A DNA stretch of 64,000 bases from Alkalisalibacterium limincola (GCF_008017755.1 NZ_VRTS01000001.1:124001-188000); one strand, 5' to 3'. Positions 19,810 through 30,170 are shown, counted from the stretch's first letter. Translations and numbers: made by a program. The notes: generated by a model from the letters alone, not told the origin.

Positions 19810-20700
19810 TCAGATGCGGGTCAGGCGACGTCGCAACGCGCTGGAGAGCATGTCGATCGCCAGCACCGCCAGCACCGTCATGATCAGCACCGCCGCGGCC
19901 TTGTCGAACTGGCGGTAGCGCAGCGCGTTGAGCAGCAGCGCACCGACGCCACCGGCGCCGACCACGCCGAGGATCGCCGAGGCGCGCAGGTTGAGTTCGA
20001 AGCGGAACAACCACTGCGCCAGGATCTCCGGGATCACCTGCGGCAGCACCGCATATCGGATCGCCGCGATCTTCGAGCCACCGGCCGCCTCGACCGCCTC
20101 CACCGGCCCCATGTCGATCGACTCGACGACTTCGGCACCCAGCTTGGACAGCATGCCGACCGAGTGCAGGCCGATCGCCAGCGCTCCCGCCGTGGCGCCC
20201 AGGCCGACGATCGGAATCAGGTAGATCGCCAGCAGGATCTCGGGCACCGCACGAATCGTCGAGGACAGCGCCTTGACACCCTTGGACAGGGTCGGAAACA
20301 GCGTGTTCGCGCCCAGGAAGGCCAGGCCCAAGGACAGCACCGCGCCGATGATCGTGCCGATCCAGGCGATGTGGATCGACTCGATGATGCCGGCGACCAC
20401 CTGGTCGCGGCCGTAGCCGACCACTCCGGACCAGTGGGTGCCCAACGCGGACTGGCAGGCGGCCCAGTCCTGGCTGCACAGCCAGCGCCCGGTCTCCGGG
20501 TCGCGCAGGAAGAACATGTCGGGCAGGAAGAAGCGCCCGAGGAAGATCAGCACCTCTCCTGGGACGGCGATCAACCGCTGCGGCGAGGCATCCACCGCCC
20601 ACAGCGAGGCGAGGAAGGCCAGGCCGAGGCCGAGGCTCACCCAGGTGGCGAGGCCGCCGCGCGGGCGGCCGGGGTAGGTCTTGCTCGTCCGGGCGGTCAT
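19810..20700 (-). CDS. phnE: PhnE-type ABC transporter permease, second subunit
   Basis: 296 aa. Inner-membrane permease of a phosphonate/phosphate-class importer. About six hydrophobic segments; the EAA-like loop is present as GPVEAVEAAGGSKIAAIRYAVLPQVIPE, followed by the family stretch ASAILGVVGAGGVGALL. The N-terminal third carries an insert between TM1 and TM2 with CSQDWAACQ, likely periplasmic. ATG 20700 overlaps the phnE1 stop by 4 bp (ATGA). Confidence 0.9.
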   Translation of the reverse strand: MTARTSKTYPGRPRGGLATWVSLGLGLAFLASLWAVDASPQRLIAVPGEVLIFLGRFFLPDMFFLRDPETGRWLCSQDWAACQSALGTHWSGVVGYGRDQVVAGIIESIHIAWIGTIIGAVLSLGLAFLGANTLFPTLSKGVKALSSTIRAVPEILLAIYLIPIVGLGATAGALAIGLHSVGMLSKLGAEVVESIDMGPVEAVEAAGGSKIAAIRYAVLPQVIPEILAQWLFRFELNLRASAILGVVGAGGVGALLLNALRYRQFDKAAAVLIMTVLAVLAIDMLSSALRRRLTRI

Positions 20701-21485
20701 ATCAGGCGCCTCCGGACCGCGATGGAGATCTGTTCGATCACCAGCACCGCCACCAGCACCATCAGGATGATCATCGTCACCCGCTCGTATTCGAAGCTGG
20801 CGCGCTGGGTATTGAGGATCATGCCGATGCCACCGGCGCCGACCAGACCCAGCACCATCGAGGCGCGCACGTTGAGCTCGAAGGCGTACATCACGTAGGA
20901 GGCGTACTGCGGCCACACCTGCGGCAACACCGAGAAGCGCACCATCTCAAGCCAGGTGCCACCGCTGGCACGCACCGCCTCGGGCAGGTTCATGTCGATG
21001 GACTCCATCGACTCCGAGAACAGCTTGCTGACCACGGCGACCGTGAACACGCTCAGCGCCAGCGCACCTGCCAACGGGCCGAAGCCCACGGCGGCGGCGA
21101 ACAGCATCGCCCAGAACAGGTCGGGCATCGTGCGCAGCACGTTCATGAAATTGCGGTCGACGAACCAGGTGGTGCGGTTGGGCGAGATCGGGCGTGCCGC
21201 CAGCACCGCCACCGGGATCGCCAGGATGCCGCCGACCACGGTGCCGATCAGCGCGATCTGCAACGTCTCGAGGAACGGACCCCACAGCCGCGGCAGGAAG
21301 GCGAAATCCGGCGGCCACGACTCGCGCAGCAGGCGCCCACCCCCGCCGATGTTGCAGAAGAACTCGGTGGCCGACAGACCCACGCCCCAGGCCGACCACA
21401 GCGTCATGCCACCGACCACGCCGATGATCGCGGCCCACAGGCCCCAGGATGGCCGCGGCTTCGCCGGGCGCATGGCCTGGTTCAT
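20697..21485 (-). CDS. phnE: PhnE-type ABC transporter permease, first subunit
   Basis: 262 aa. Partner permease in the same transporter. Seen: first TM at about residues 13-33, the coupling loop NLPEAVRASGGTWLEMVRFSVLPQVWPQ and the VLGLVGAGGIGMIL stretch shared with the other subunit. Start ATG 21485 overlaps the phnC stop by 4 bp and has GGAGG 6 nt upstream. Two different permeases, rather than a homodimer, is the usual arrangement in PhnDCEE operons. Confidence 0.9.
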   Translation of the reverse strand: MNQAMRPAKPRPSWGLWAAIIGVVGGMTLWSAWGVGLSATEFFCNIGGGGRLLRESWPPDFAFLPRLWGPFLETLQIALIGTVVGGILAIPVAVLAARPISPNRTTWFVDRNFMNVLRTMPDLFWAMLFAAAVGFGPLAGALALSVFTVAVVSKLFSESMESIDMNLPEAVRASGGTWLEMVRFSVLPQVWPQYASYVMYAFELNVRASMVLGLVGAGGIGMILNTQRASFEYERVTMIILMVLVAVLVIEQISIAVRRRLI

Positions 21486-22290
21486 TTGGCGCCTCCGAGG
21501 AAGTCGTCCTCTTCCGGGGGGCGGCCATAGATTTCAAGGAACTGCTTGTCGGTGACCGTCTCGCCGGACCCGTCATAGACCAGCTCGCCATGGCGCAGGC
21601 CGATGATGCGCTGGCCGTAGCGCTTGGCCAGGTCGAGGAAGTGCAGGTTGACGATCGTGGTGATGCCCAGGTCGCGGTTGATGCGCAGCAGGTCCTGCAT
21701 GACCTGGTGCGAGGTGATCGGATCGAGCGACGCCACCGGCTCGTCGGCCAGGATCACCCGGGGCTGCTGCGCCAGCGCCCGGGCGATGCCCACGCGCTGC
21801 TGCTGGCCACCGGAAAGCTGGCTGGCCTTGACGTAGGCCTTGTCGGGAATGCCCACGCGCTCGAGCGCGTCGAAGGCGATCTCGATGTCCTTCTTGGGCC
21901 ACATGCCAACCAGGCTGCGCCACGTGGGCACGTGCGCCAGGCGACCGATCAGCACGTTGTCCAGCACGCTGAGCCGCTTCACCAGGCGGAAGTCCTGGAA
22001 GATCATCCCGATGCCGGCGCGCAGGTGGCGCAACTCCGGGCCCGGCTTGGTCGGCACCGGCGTGCGTGGATCTCCAGGCTGCCCGAGCTCAACGGGATCA
22101 GCCCGTTCACCGAGCGCATCAGGGTGGACTTGCCGGCGCCCGAGGAGCCGACGATGACGACGAACTGGCCGTCCTCGATGTCCAGCGTCAGGTCCTTCAT
22201 CGCATGCACGCCACCGCCGTAGGTGACGTTGGCGTTGCGGTAGGCGATCGCGGGCTTGCCGCCGCCGGTGGGGGTGGTCTGGTCGGTCAT
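21482..22290 (-). CDS. phnC: PhnC-type ABC transporter ATP-binding protein, one frameshift
   Basis: About 269 aa after correction. ATPase of the phosphonate/phosphate-class importer. Walker A VGSSGAGKST, signature LSGGQQQRVGIARAL, Walker B VILADEPVASLD, switch His in TTIVNLHFLDLA. The frame changes near 22065, where one G on the coding strand is missing; restored, the sequence reads LEIHGTPVPTKPGPELRHLRAGIGMIFQ. Start ATG 22290 has GGAG 6 nt upstream. Tightly coupled to phnE1. Confidence 0.9.
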
Positions 22291-22302
22291 CCGGGGCTCC
22301 GG

Positions 22303-23305
22303 TCAGCGACGCATCAGTTCGTAGACTTCGGAGACGGTGTCGTACACCCCCCCTCCGGCCGGCACGAATCCGTCGATTTCGTAAATGATGTACAGCGCGC
22401 GCTGTTCGCGCGGCAGCGAGGCTTCCTGCTCCTGGGCGAACTCCAGGAAGGCACGTGCGATCTCGTCCTTGAGGTCCTGCGGCAGGTCGGCACGCACCTG
22501 CACGCCGTCGTTGGGAATGTAGGGCGAGTGGTTGAAGACGATGACGCGCTCCGCCACGTCCGGGTGCTGGCCCCGGATCATGTTGCGCGCATCCTCGTAG
22601 GCGACGGCGAAACGCACGTCGCCGCGCCGCACCGCAGCCACGGCCGCGTCGTGGGAACCCACGAAGATCGGCTGGATGTCGCGCTCGTAGTCGATGTCGA
22701 TGTCGGCCAGCTGCTGCGCCGGGAACAGGAATCCGGTGGTCGAGTTCGGGTCGGTGAACGCCACGCTCTGGCCACGCACGCTGGCGATGTCGCCCTCGCA
22801 CTCGAGCATGCCGCGCACGCCGGGCACGGGATCGGTGTCGCACACCGATGCATCGTTGGTCATCCACTGGGTGCGGTAGCCGGTCTCGCCATCGCGCACC
22901 GAGATGAGCACCGGCTCGATGTCGTAGCGGCGCGCGCCCAGCATCGCCGCGAACGGGGGGCAGCATGCCGATGTCGGCGCGTCCGCTGCCCATCGCCTCG
23001 ACCAGGCCGGTGTAGTCCTGCGGCACGAAACCACGCACCGGCACGCCGATGCGCTCGGACAGGAACTCGGTGATCGGGTCGAGGTTGTCGACCATCATTT
23101 CGGCCTCGTTGGCCGGCACCAGCCCCAGCACCAGTTCCGTCGGCCAGCCGCGCTCGTCGACCCGGGCCTCCGGGCAGCACGCCGCGAGAAGCACCGCGGC
23201 ACAGGCCACGACCAGCCACTTCAGCACGGCGTGCGGGCCGAATGCGGGCGAGGGGGTAGCGGGCACATTGCCACCGCCCGCACCGGCGGGATTGTCTGGA
23301 GTCAT
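22303..23305 (-). CDS. phnD: PhnD-type phosphate/phosphonate substrate-binding lipoprotein, one frameshift
   Basis: About 334 aa. Periplasmic solute-binding protein. A hydrophobic segment with lipobox LLAAC (residues about 40-44) predicts a lipoprotein. The family motifs GRADIGMLPPFAA, FTDPNSTTGFLFP and YEDARNM are seen. The frame is interrupted at the G-run 22955-22960 (six instead of five), a one-base insertion; N- and C-terminal parts then join at MLPPFAAMLG. ATG 23305 has no clear Shine-Dalgarno. A GTG at residue 30 (MLKWLVVACAAVLLAAC) would give a more typical lipoprotein signal and may be the real start. Ligand class is inferred: phosphonate, phosphite, phosphate or a related oxyanion. 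Confidence 0.86.
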
Positions 23306-23350
23306 GGAGTTCACTGCGTCAGCGTATGTCGGTTTTGTTACGGGCGCGTG

Positions 23351-24217
23351 TCATCGGGCCAGCACCTTGTCCGGGTCCAGCAACTCGCCATCGGCACGGC
23401 CGTCGAAGAAGATGTCGGCGCCGAAGGTGCGCAGGAACTCCTGCTTGCTGCGCCCACCCAGGAACAGCGCCTCGTCCAGCCGCACGCCCCACTCGCGCAG
23501 CGTGGCGATGACCTGCCGGTGGGCCGGCGCGGAGCGTTCGGTGATCAGTGCGGTACGGATCGGTGAATCCGCCTCGCCCATCGGGAAGGCCGCCTGCAGG
23601 CGATGCAGCGCGGAGAGGAAGCTGCGGAACGCACCACCGCCGGTCTCCTCCTCGCCCTCCGAGAACAGCATCGCGTCGCCGTCGAAGGCCAGGCGCACCT
23701 GATCGGCGTCCAGGCCGTCGGCCTGGGCCGGCCAGATCGTCGCCGCGGCGACGCCGGCGCGCAGCGCGTTGGCCACGTCGTTGCCATGGGTGGAAAGGAA
23801 CAACTGCGCATTGAACGGCGCGATGTAGGGATAGGGGGCCGCGCCATTGGTGAAGGCCGCGCGGGTGATCGACAGCCCCAGGCGCTCGATCGAATTGAAG
23901 ATGCGCAGCCCGGTGTCGCAGGAGTTTCGCGAGATCAGGATCACTTCCACGCCGGGCTGGTCTGGTCCGAGGCGCTCGTTGAGCGCCAGCAGCTTGCGCA
24001 CCAGCGGATAGGCGACGCCGGGTTCGAGCGGCTCGTCCTCGCGCTCTCGCTGGAAGCTGGTGTACGCCTCCAGTCCTTCCTTCTCGTACAGGACATGGCT
24101 TTGCTCGAGGTCGAAAAGTGCACGCGAGGAGACCGCGACGATCAGCGGCGCGACCGGGTCTCGACCCGAGCCGGGGGTAGTCTGGAGCGGCGAAGGGGGC
24201 GTGTTGGCGGAAGACAT
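23351..24217 (-). CDS. cN-I-family 5'-nucleotidase, divergent paralogue A
   Basis: 288 aa. Clearly related to the 18785-19732 gene (VSSRALFDLEQSHVLYEKEGLEA, CDTGLRIFNSIERLGL, LAFDGDAMLFSEGEEE, PIRTALITERSAPAHRQV, EALFLGGRSKQEFL). It is altered in two places. About 22 residues after the FDGDA motif are missing, and the terminal FFDDSQHNIDSA..HVPHG block is replaced by FFDGRADGELLDPDKVLAR. FDGD acidic residues are kept, so catalysis is possible, but specificity or oligomer state probably differs. ATG 24217 is chosen over TTG 24223. Lies between nadK and phnD on the same strand. Confidence 0.85.
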   Translation of the reverse strand: MSSANTPPSPLQTTPGSGRDPVAPLIVAVSSRALFDLEQSHVLYEKEGLEAYTSFQREREDEPLEPGVAYPLVRKLLALNERLGPDQPGVEVILISRNSCDTGLRIFNSIERLGLSITRAAFTNGAAPYPYIAPFNAQLFLSTHGNDVANALRAGVAAATIWPAQADGLDADQVRLAFDGDAMLFSEGEEETGGGAFRSFLSALHRLQAAFPMGEADSPIRTALITERSAPAHRQVIATLREWGVRLDEALFLGGRSKQEFLRTFGADIFFDGRADGELLDPDKVLAR

Positions 24218-24308
24218 GGACAAGTCCGGTCGGGGATTCGGGGGTGGATCCTGGCCTGCCCTGGCCGTTAGGCGCCACCTTCCCGGCGCGCCATGATGCC
24301 GCGGCTGC

Positions 24309-25076
24309 TCAGGTCAGGAACTGCTCGTTGAGGATGCGTTCCTCGAGGTTGTGTTCCGGATCGAACAGCAGCGTGACGCTGTGTCGTTGCGACGAGCGGA
24401 TCACGACCTCGACCACCTCGCGCACTTCGTGCGAATCGGCCGTGGCCGACACCGGCCGCTTGTCCGGGTCCAGCACCTGGAGTCGAATCTCGGTGTCCGC
24501 ACGCAGGATGGCACCCCGCCAGCGACGCGGCCGGAAGGCTGCGATCGGCGTGAGCGCGATGACGCTTGAGCCGAGGGGAAGGATGGGCCCGTGGGCGGAG
24601 AAATTGTAGGCCGTGCTGCCGGCCGGCGTGGCGACCAGGATGCCATCGCAGACCAGCAGCTCGAGCTTGTCGCGCTCGTTGAGCTGGATCCTCAGGTGGG
24701 CCGCCTGCCGCGTCTGGCGCAGCAGCGACACCTCGTTGTAGGCGAGGGAATGGACACTGGCGCCCGACTCGGTGACCGCCGTCATCTCGAGGGGGCGGAG
24801 CATCGCCGGTTCAGCGGCCTGGAGGCGCTCGACCAGGCCTTCGCCCCGGTACTGGTTCATCAGGAACCCGACCGAGCCCAGCTTCATGCCGAACACCGGC
24901 TTGCCGAGGCTGCCGTGGCGATGCAGGGTCTGCAGCATGAAGCCGTCGCCGCCGAGGGCACAGATGACGTCGGCGTCCGCGGGCTCGTGTTGCCCGTGCG
25001 CCGCGATCAGTGAAGCCAGCGCCTGTGCCGCGCCCGGATGGCGGCTGCCAAGGAATGCTATGCGTGGCTGGTTCAC
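24309..25076 (-). CDS. nadK: NAD(+) kinase
   Basis: 255 aa. Phosphorylates NAD to NADP in the cytoplasm. Seen: the GGDG motif in [13 protein letters not shown] (about residues 42-54), YNEVSLLRQ, the nucleotide-binding [24 protein letters not shown], and the C-terminal Cys-free beta region. Slightly short but complete. It is first in a minus-strand series with two 5'-nucleotidases and a Phn-type transporter, separated from the next gene by 91 bp. Confidence 0.94.
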   Translation of the reverse strand: MNQPRIAFLGSRHPGAAQALASLIAAHGQHEPADADVICALGGDGFMLQTLHRHGSLGKPVFGMKLGSVGFLMNQYRGEGLVERLQAAEPAMLRPLEMTAVTESGASVHSLAYNEVSLLRQTRQAAHLRIQLNERDKLELLVCDGILVATPAGSTAYNFSAHGPILPLGSSVIALTPIAAFRPRRWRGAILRADTEIRLQVLDPDKRPVSATADSHEVREVVEVVIRSSQRHSVTLLFDPEHNLEERILNEQFLT

Positions 25077-25148
25077 ACCCGACTCCCCCTCGACCCGGCC
25101 CGCAGCTTAACCCAGGCGCCCGCCACACGGGCGCCCGGGCCGTCACTG

Positions 25149-28100
25149 CTAGGCCGCGACCTGCTCGGCCGCGACCGTCTGGGCCAGCAGGCGCACCGCC
25201 ACCGACAGGGTCGGATAGTCCATCGTGCGTTGCGAGCGGAGTTCATCGAGCATCTGCCGGGTGAAGCCGAGTGTGGCGTCGTCACGCGCCAGCCACGCAT
25301 CCACCGCCTCGGGCCCGGCCTGCTCGCTCTCCTCGAGCACCAGCGCGACCAGGCCGCGATGCTGGGCCTGGAGCTCGTCACGCAGCGCGCCACGGGCCAG
25401 CGCATGCCAACGCCCGCCCACCGGCAGTTCGTCGATGCGATGGGCCAGCCAGGACAGGTGCATCACCTGGCCGAAACGGAAGTGGACACGTGCGACCAGT
25501 CCGACCCGCTCGCTCGAGCTGCCGGCCACCTCGACGATGTCCATGCCCGACTCCAGCCACGCCAGCGCGGCCAGCTGGGTCGCCATCGCGTCCGGGAAGC
25601 CCGCGCCCAGCCACTGGTGGCGGTCGGCCTCGAAGGCCTCGCGGTCCTCCTCGCCCAGCACCTCGGGCAGGGCCTCGCGCAGTGCGTCCATGCCCGGCTT
25701 GTAGCGCTCGACCTGGTCGGCGATGCCCAGCGACTGGCCCGGGCGGTTGAGCAACCAGCGCGTCATGCCACGCTGCAGGGCCCAGATGCGCTGCAGGGCG
25801 TCGATCTGTGAGGATTCCGGCACCCGCAGGTCGAGCTCGTCGATCTGCGCCCACAGCTCGCGCGCGTCGAGCACCTCGCGGGTGATCGTGTAGGCCTTGG
25901 CGATCTGTGCCGGCGACTGCCCGGTGTCCTCCTGCATGCGCATCAGGAAGGTGGCGCCCATGCGGTTGATCGTGGAGTTGGTGACCGCCGTGGCGATGAT
26001 CTCGCGGCGCAGGCGGTGGTCCTCCATCAGGTCGGCGAAACGCTCCTGCAGCGGCTGCGGGAAATAGCGCAGCAGTTCGCGGGACAGGTAGGGATCCTCC
26101 GGCACGTCGGAGTGCAGCAACTGGTCGAACGCCACCAGCTTGGCGTAGGACAGCAGCACGGAAAGCTCCGGCCGGGTCAGGCCCAGGCCGCGCGAACGGC
26201 GGTCCTCGAACTCACTCTCGGAGGGCAGGAACTCCAGCTGGCGGTCGAGCAGCCCGCGCGACTCCAGCGTGCGGATGAAGTGCTGCTTGGAGCCCAGGCG
26301 CGAAACGCTCATGCGCTCCATCAGGCTGATGGCCTGGTTCTGGCGGTAGTTGTCGACCAGGACCAGCGATGCGACCTCGTCGGTCATCTCGGCCAGCAGC
26401 GCATTGCGGTCCTCGATGCCGAGGTCGCCCCGCTGCATCACGGCGTTGAGCAGGATCTTGATGTTCACCTCGTGGTCGGAGGTGTCCACGCCGGCGGAGT
26501 TGTCGATGAAGTCGGTGTTGAGCAGCACGCCGGCCTGCAGCGCGGCCTCGATGCGGCCGCGCTGGGTCAGGCCGAGGTTGCCGCCCTCGCCCACCACGCG
26601 GCAGCGCAGCTCGCCGCCATTCACGCGCAGTCCGTTGTTGGCGCGGTCGCCGACGTCCTCGTGGCTTTCCGAGGCCGCCTTGACGTAGGTGCCGATGCCA
26701 CCGTTCCACAACAGGTCGACCGGCGCCTTGAGGATCGCGTTCATCAACTCGTTCGGCGTCATCTGCGTCACCGACTCGTCGATGCCCAGCGCGGACCGGG
26801 CTTCCTCGCTGAGCGGAATCGACTTCATCGAACGCGCGAAGATGCCGCCCCCGGAGGAGACCAGGGCCCGGTCGTAGTCCTCCCAGCTCGATCGCGGCAG
26901 CTGGAACAACCGCTCGCGCTCGGCGTAGCTGGCGGCCGAATCCGGGTTCGGGTCGATGAAGATGTGGCGGTGGTCGAACGCGGCGACCAGCCGGATGTGG
27001 CGCGAGAGCAGCATGCCGTTGCCGAACACGTCGCCGGACATGTCGCCGATGCCGACCGCGGTGAAGTCCTGCGTCTGGCTGTCGATGCCCAGCGCGCGGA
27101 AGTGGCGCTTGACCGACTCCCAGGCGCCCTTGGCGGTGATGCCCATGCCCTTGTGGTCGTAGCCCACCGAGCCACCGGAGGCGAAGGCATCCCCCAGCCA
27201 GTAGCCGTGCTCGAGCGAGATGCCATTGGCGATGTCGGAGAACGTCGCGGTGCCCTTGTCGGCGGCCACGACCAGGTACGGGTCGTCGTCGTCGCGGCGC
27301 ACCACGCCCACGGGATGCACGACCGTGTCGCCGGCGTAGTTGTCGGCGATGTCGAGCAGGCCGTTGATGAACATGCGGTAGCAGGCCACGCCCTCCGCGA
27401 GGAAGGCCTCGCGGTCGCTGGCCGCAGGCGGCTGCTTGACGATGAAGCCGCCCTTCGCGCCCACCGGAACGATGACCGTGTTCTTCACCATCTGCGCCTT
27501 GACCAGGCCCAGCACCTCGGTGCGGAAGTCCTCGCGCCGGTCCGACCAGCGCAGGCCACCACGTGCCACCTTGCCGAAGCGCAGGTGCACGCCCTCGACC
27601 CGCGGCGAGCACACGAAGGTCTCGCGGTAGGGCCTCGGCCGCGGCAGCTCGGGGATCAGGCCCGGGTCGAACTTGAAGGCCAGGTAGTCGCGGTAGGTGC
27701 CGTCCGGGCACTGGAAGTAGCTGGTACGCAGCGTCGCCTCGATGACGCCGATGAAGCTGCGCAGGATGCGGTCCTCGTCGATGCTGGACACGCGCTCGAG
27801 CAGGATGGCCAGCGCGTCGAGCGCGGCATCGGCCTGCGCACTGCGATCGAGCCCGCGCGCGTAGGCGACCTCTTCGATGATGGTGTGCGCGTTCTCGTCC
27901 AGCGTGGGGTCGTGGATGCCGTCGAGTTCGCGCTGCAGGCTCTCGCGGGCCTGCTCGCCGCCCTCACCCTCCCGGGCCGGGTCGAAGCGCGCCTCGAACA
28001 ACTCCACCAGCAACCTCGCCAGCAGCGGGTAGCGGCACAGCGTGGACTCCATGTAGGCCTGCGAGAACGGCACGCCGGCCTGCAACAGGTACTTGCAGTA

Positions 28101-30089
28101 GGCCCGCAGCATCGCCACTTCGCGCCAGTCCAGGCGCGCCACCAGCACCAGCCGGTTGAAGCCGTCGCTCTCGGCGGTCCCGCGCCAGACCTGCTCGAAG
28201 GCATCCTCGAACACCTCGCGGACCGCCCCGACGTCGATCTCCCCGCCCGGCAATTCGATGCTGAAGTCCTGGATCGAGCGCAACATGCCGTCGGCATGCA
28301 CCTCGAAGGGATGCTCTGCGACGATGCGCAGGCCCATGTTCTCCATCATCGGCAGCGCATCGGACAGGGCGATCGCCTCGCCCTGGCGGTAGAGCTTGAA
28401 ATGCACCTGGCTGGCATCCTCGCCACTGCGGTACAGGGCCAGGCGCAGGTCCTGCGGCCCCTCCAGGCGCGAGAGGTGCTCGACGTCGTTGGCAGCCACC
28501 TCGGGCGTGGCCCGTTCGATGTAGCCGCCGGGCAGGGCGCGCCCGAAGCGCTGCGACAGCTTCAGCCCGTCCTCCGCACCCCGGCGCTCGATCAGGATGT
28601 CGCGCAGGTCGTCGTGCCAGTTGCGCACCAGTTCGACCAGGCGCTGCTCGAGTTCGGCGACGTTGAACTCCGCCCCGCCGGCCTTGGGCCGGATGATCAG
28701 GTGCAACTGCGCCAGCGGCAGGTCGCCGACCTGGATCGTCGTGTCGATGCGCTGGCCGTTGAGCGCCTCCATCAGCATCGCTTCGATGCGCAGTCGGGTG
28801 TCGGTGTTGAAGCGGTCGCGCGGGATGTAGACCAAGGCGGAGAAGAAGCGCCCATAGCGGTCGCGGCGCAGGAACAGGCGCGGCCGGATGCGCTCCTGCA
28901 GGCTGAGGATGCCCATGCAGGTCTGGAACAGCTCGTCGTCGCTGGACTGGAACAGCTCGTCGCGCGGCAGGCTCTCCAGGATGTGCTTGAGTGCCTTTCC
29001 GCTGTGGCCGTCGCGCGGCAGTCCGGAGCGCTTCATCACGTATTCGAAGCGCTGGCGCACCAGCGGGATGTCCCAGGGCCGGCGGTTGTAGGCCGCCGAG
29101 GTGTACAGGCCGACGAAACGGTGCTCCCCGACCGGCTCGCCCTGCGCGTCGAAACGCAGCACGCCGATGTAGTCCATGTAGCCGGGGCGATGCACGGTCG
29201 AGCGTGCATTGGTCTTGGTCAGGATCAGCGCGTCGATCTGGTCGTTCTGCGACAGCGTGTGCGCGATCAGGGTCTTGAGCGAGCGCGGCTTGCCGATGCG
29301 CTCCTCGCCCTTGAGCAGGCCCAGGCCGGTGCCCGGCAGGGCCGCCAGCACCTGGTCGCCAGCCTCGTGGCGGACCTCGTACTCGCGGTAGCCCAGGAAG
29401 GTGAAGTGGTCGTCGGCGGCCCAGGCGAGGAACTCCTGGGTCTCCGCCATGGCCTCGGCGCTCAAGCGCACCTTCGAACCCGCCAGCTCCTCGGCGATCG
29501 CCCGTGCCTTGTTGCGCATCGCCGCCCAGTCGGCCACCGACATGCGCACATCCGACAGCGCGGTCTCGATGTCGCGGATCATCGTCGCCAGCACGTCGGG
29601 GTCGGTCTGCAGGTCGATCTCGATGTGCAGCAACGATTCACGCTGGCCGCGGCCGAGCCCCACGAGCGCGCCGCCCGCATCGCGCTCGACCTCCACGACC
29701 GGATGGCCCAGCACGTGGATCGACACGTTCGACAGGGCCAGCGCCATGCTCACGGAGTCGACCAGGAACGGCATGTCGTCGTTCACCACCTGCACGACGG
29801 TGTGGGCCGAACTCCAGCCGTGCTCGCCCTGGGTCGGGTTGAACACCCGAAGCACCGGCTTGCCCGCCGGGCGCTCGCGCGCGAACTCGAGGAAATCGCG
29901 CGCCAGGGCCGCCCAGTCGCCGGCCGGACGCACATCGAACTCCTCCGCCGACATGCGCCCGTAGAACGCGTCCGCGAAGGCCAGCGCCTCCTCATGTCGG
30001 GCCGTGGGAAGCGCCTCCCGGATCGCCGTCATGATCGGTTCGAGGGAGACGTCATGGACGCTGACGTGACTGGCGGAGGATTCGCTCAT
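25149..30089 (-). CDS. gdhB: NAD-specific glutamate dehydrogenase, large 180-kDa type
   Basis: 1,646 aa, the usual length of the bacterial GDH-180 (PF05088) class. Oxidative deamination of glutamate to 2-oxoglutarate with NAD. Long N-terminal regulatory region (ACT-like and helical segments, residues 1-750). Catalytic domain with RGGLRWSDRREDFRTE and the substrate-binding Lys of VPVGAKGGF at about 850-890, and the Rossmann part with GIGDMSGDVFGNGML. A long C-terminal helical region follows. Start ATG 30089 has GGAAAG about 8 nt upstream. Works in amino-acid catabolism, in line with the leucine genes nearby. Frame intact. Confidence 0.95.
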   Translation of the reverse strand: MSESSASHVSVHDVSLEPIMTAIREALPTARHEEALAFADAFYGRMSAEEFDVRPAGDWAALARDFLEFARERPAGKPVLRVFNPTQGEHGWSSAHTVVQVVNDDMPFLVDSVSMALALSNVSIHVLGHPVVEVERDAGGALVGLGRGQRESLLHIEIDLQTDPDVLATMIRDIETALSDVRMSVADWAAMRNKARAIAEELAGSKVRLSAEAMAETQEFLAWAADDHFTFLGYREYEVRHEAGDQVLAALPGTGLGLLKGEERIGKPRSLKTLIAHTLSQNDQIDALILTKTNARSTVHRPGYMDYIGVLRFDAQGEPVGEHRFVGLYTSAAYNRRPWDIPLVRQRFEYVMKRSGLPRDGHSGKALKHILESLPRDELFQSSDDELFQTCMGILSLQERIRPRLFLRRDRYGRFFSALVYIPRDRFNTDTRLRIEAMLMEALNGQRIDTTIQVGDLPLAQLHLIIRPKAGGAEFNVAELEQRLVELVRNWHDDLRDILIERRGAEDGLKLSQRFGRALPGGYIERATPEVAANDVEHLSRLEGPQDLRLALYRSGEDASQVHFKLYRQGEAIALSDALPMMENMGLRIVAEHPFEVHADGMLRSIQDFSIELPGGEIDVGAVREVFEDAFEQVWRGTAESDGFNRLVLVARLDWREVAMLRAYCKYLLQAGVPFSQAYMESTLCRYPLLARLLVELFEARFDPAREGEGGEQARESLQRELDGIHDPTLDENAHTIIEEVAYARGLDRSAQADAALDALAILLERVSSIDEDRILRSFIGVIEATLRTSYFQCPDGTYRDYLAFKFDPGLIPELPRPRPYRETFVCSPRVEGVHLRFGKVARGGLRWSDRREDFRTEVLGLVKAQMVKNTVIVPVGAKGGFIVKQPPAASDREAFLAEGVACYRMFINGLLDIADNYAGDTVVHPVGVVRRDDDDPYLVVAADKGTATFSDIANGISLEHGYWLGDAFASGGSVGYDHKGMGITAKGAWESVKRHFRALGIDSQTQDFTAVGIGDMSGDVFGNGMLLSRHIRLVAAFDHRHIFIDPNPDSAASYAERERLFQLPRSSWEDYDRALVSSGGGIFARSMKSIPLSEEARSALGIDESVTQMTPNELMNAILKAPVDLLWNGGIGTYVKAASESHEDVGDRANNGLRVNGGELRCRVVGEGGNLGLTQRGRIEAALQAGVLLNTDFIDNSAGVDTSDHEVNIKILLNAVMQRGDLGIEDRNALLAEMTDEVASLVLVDNYRQNQAISLMERMSVSRLGSKQHFIRTLESRGLLDRQLEFLPSESEFEDRRSRGLGLTRPELSVLLSYAKLVAFDQLLHSDVPEDPYLSRELLRYFPQPLQERFADLMEDHRLRREIIATAVTNSTINRMGATFLMRMQEDTGQSPAQIAKAYTITREVLDARELWAQIDELDLRVPESSQIDALQRIWALQRGMTRWLLNRPGQSLGIADQVERYKPGMDALREALPEVLGEEDREAFEADRHQWLGAGFPDAMATQLAALAWLESGMDIVEVAGSSSERVGLVARVHFRFGQVMHLSWLAHRIDELPVGGRWHALARGALRDELQAQHRGLVALVLEESEQAGPEAVDAWLARDDATLGFTRQMLDELRSQRTMDYPTLSVAVRLLAQTVAAEQVAA

Positions 30090-30170
30090 GTCAGGGGCTT
30101 TCCGGTCGGGATAAACAAAGTGTGAAAGTGTAGCGAGGCAGGGTTGGGGGGGCCAGCCGGAACCTGCGAA

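Noticed and set aside
26016-30125. Very long open frame on the plus strand opposite the glutamate dehydrogenase gene
   Set aside because: It is a shadow of the minus-strand gene in high-GC DNA: composition is dominated by Arg, Ala, His and Gln, no family is recognisable, and the opposite strand encodes a complete known enzyme.
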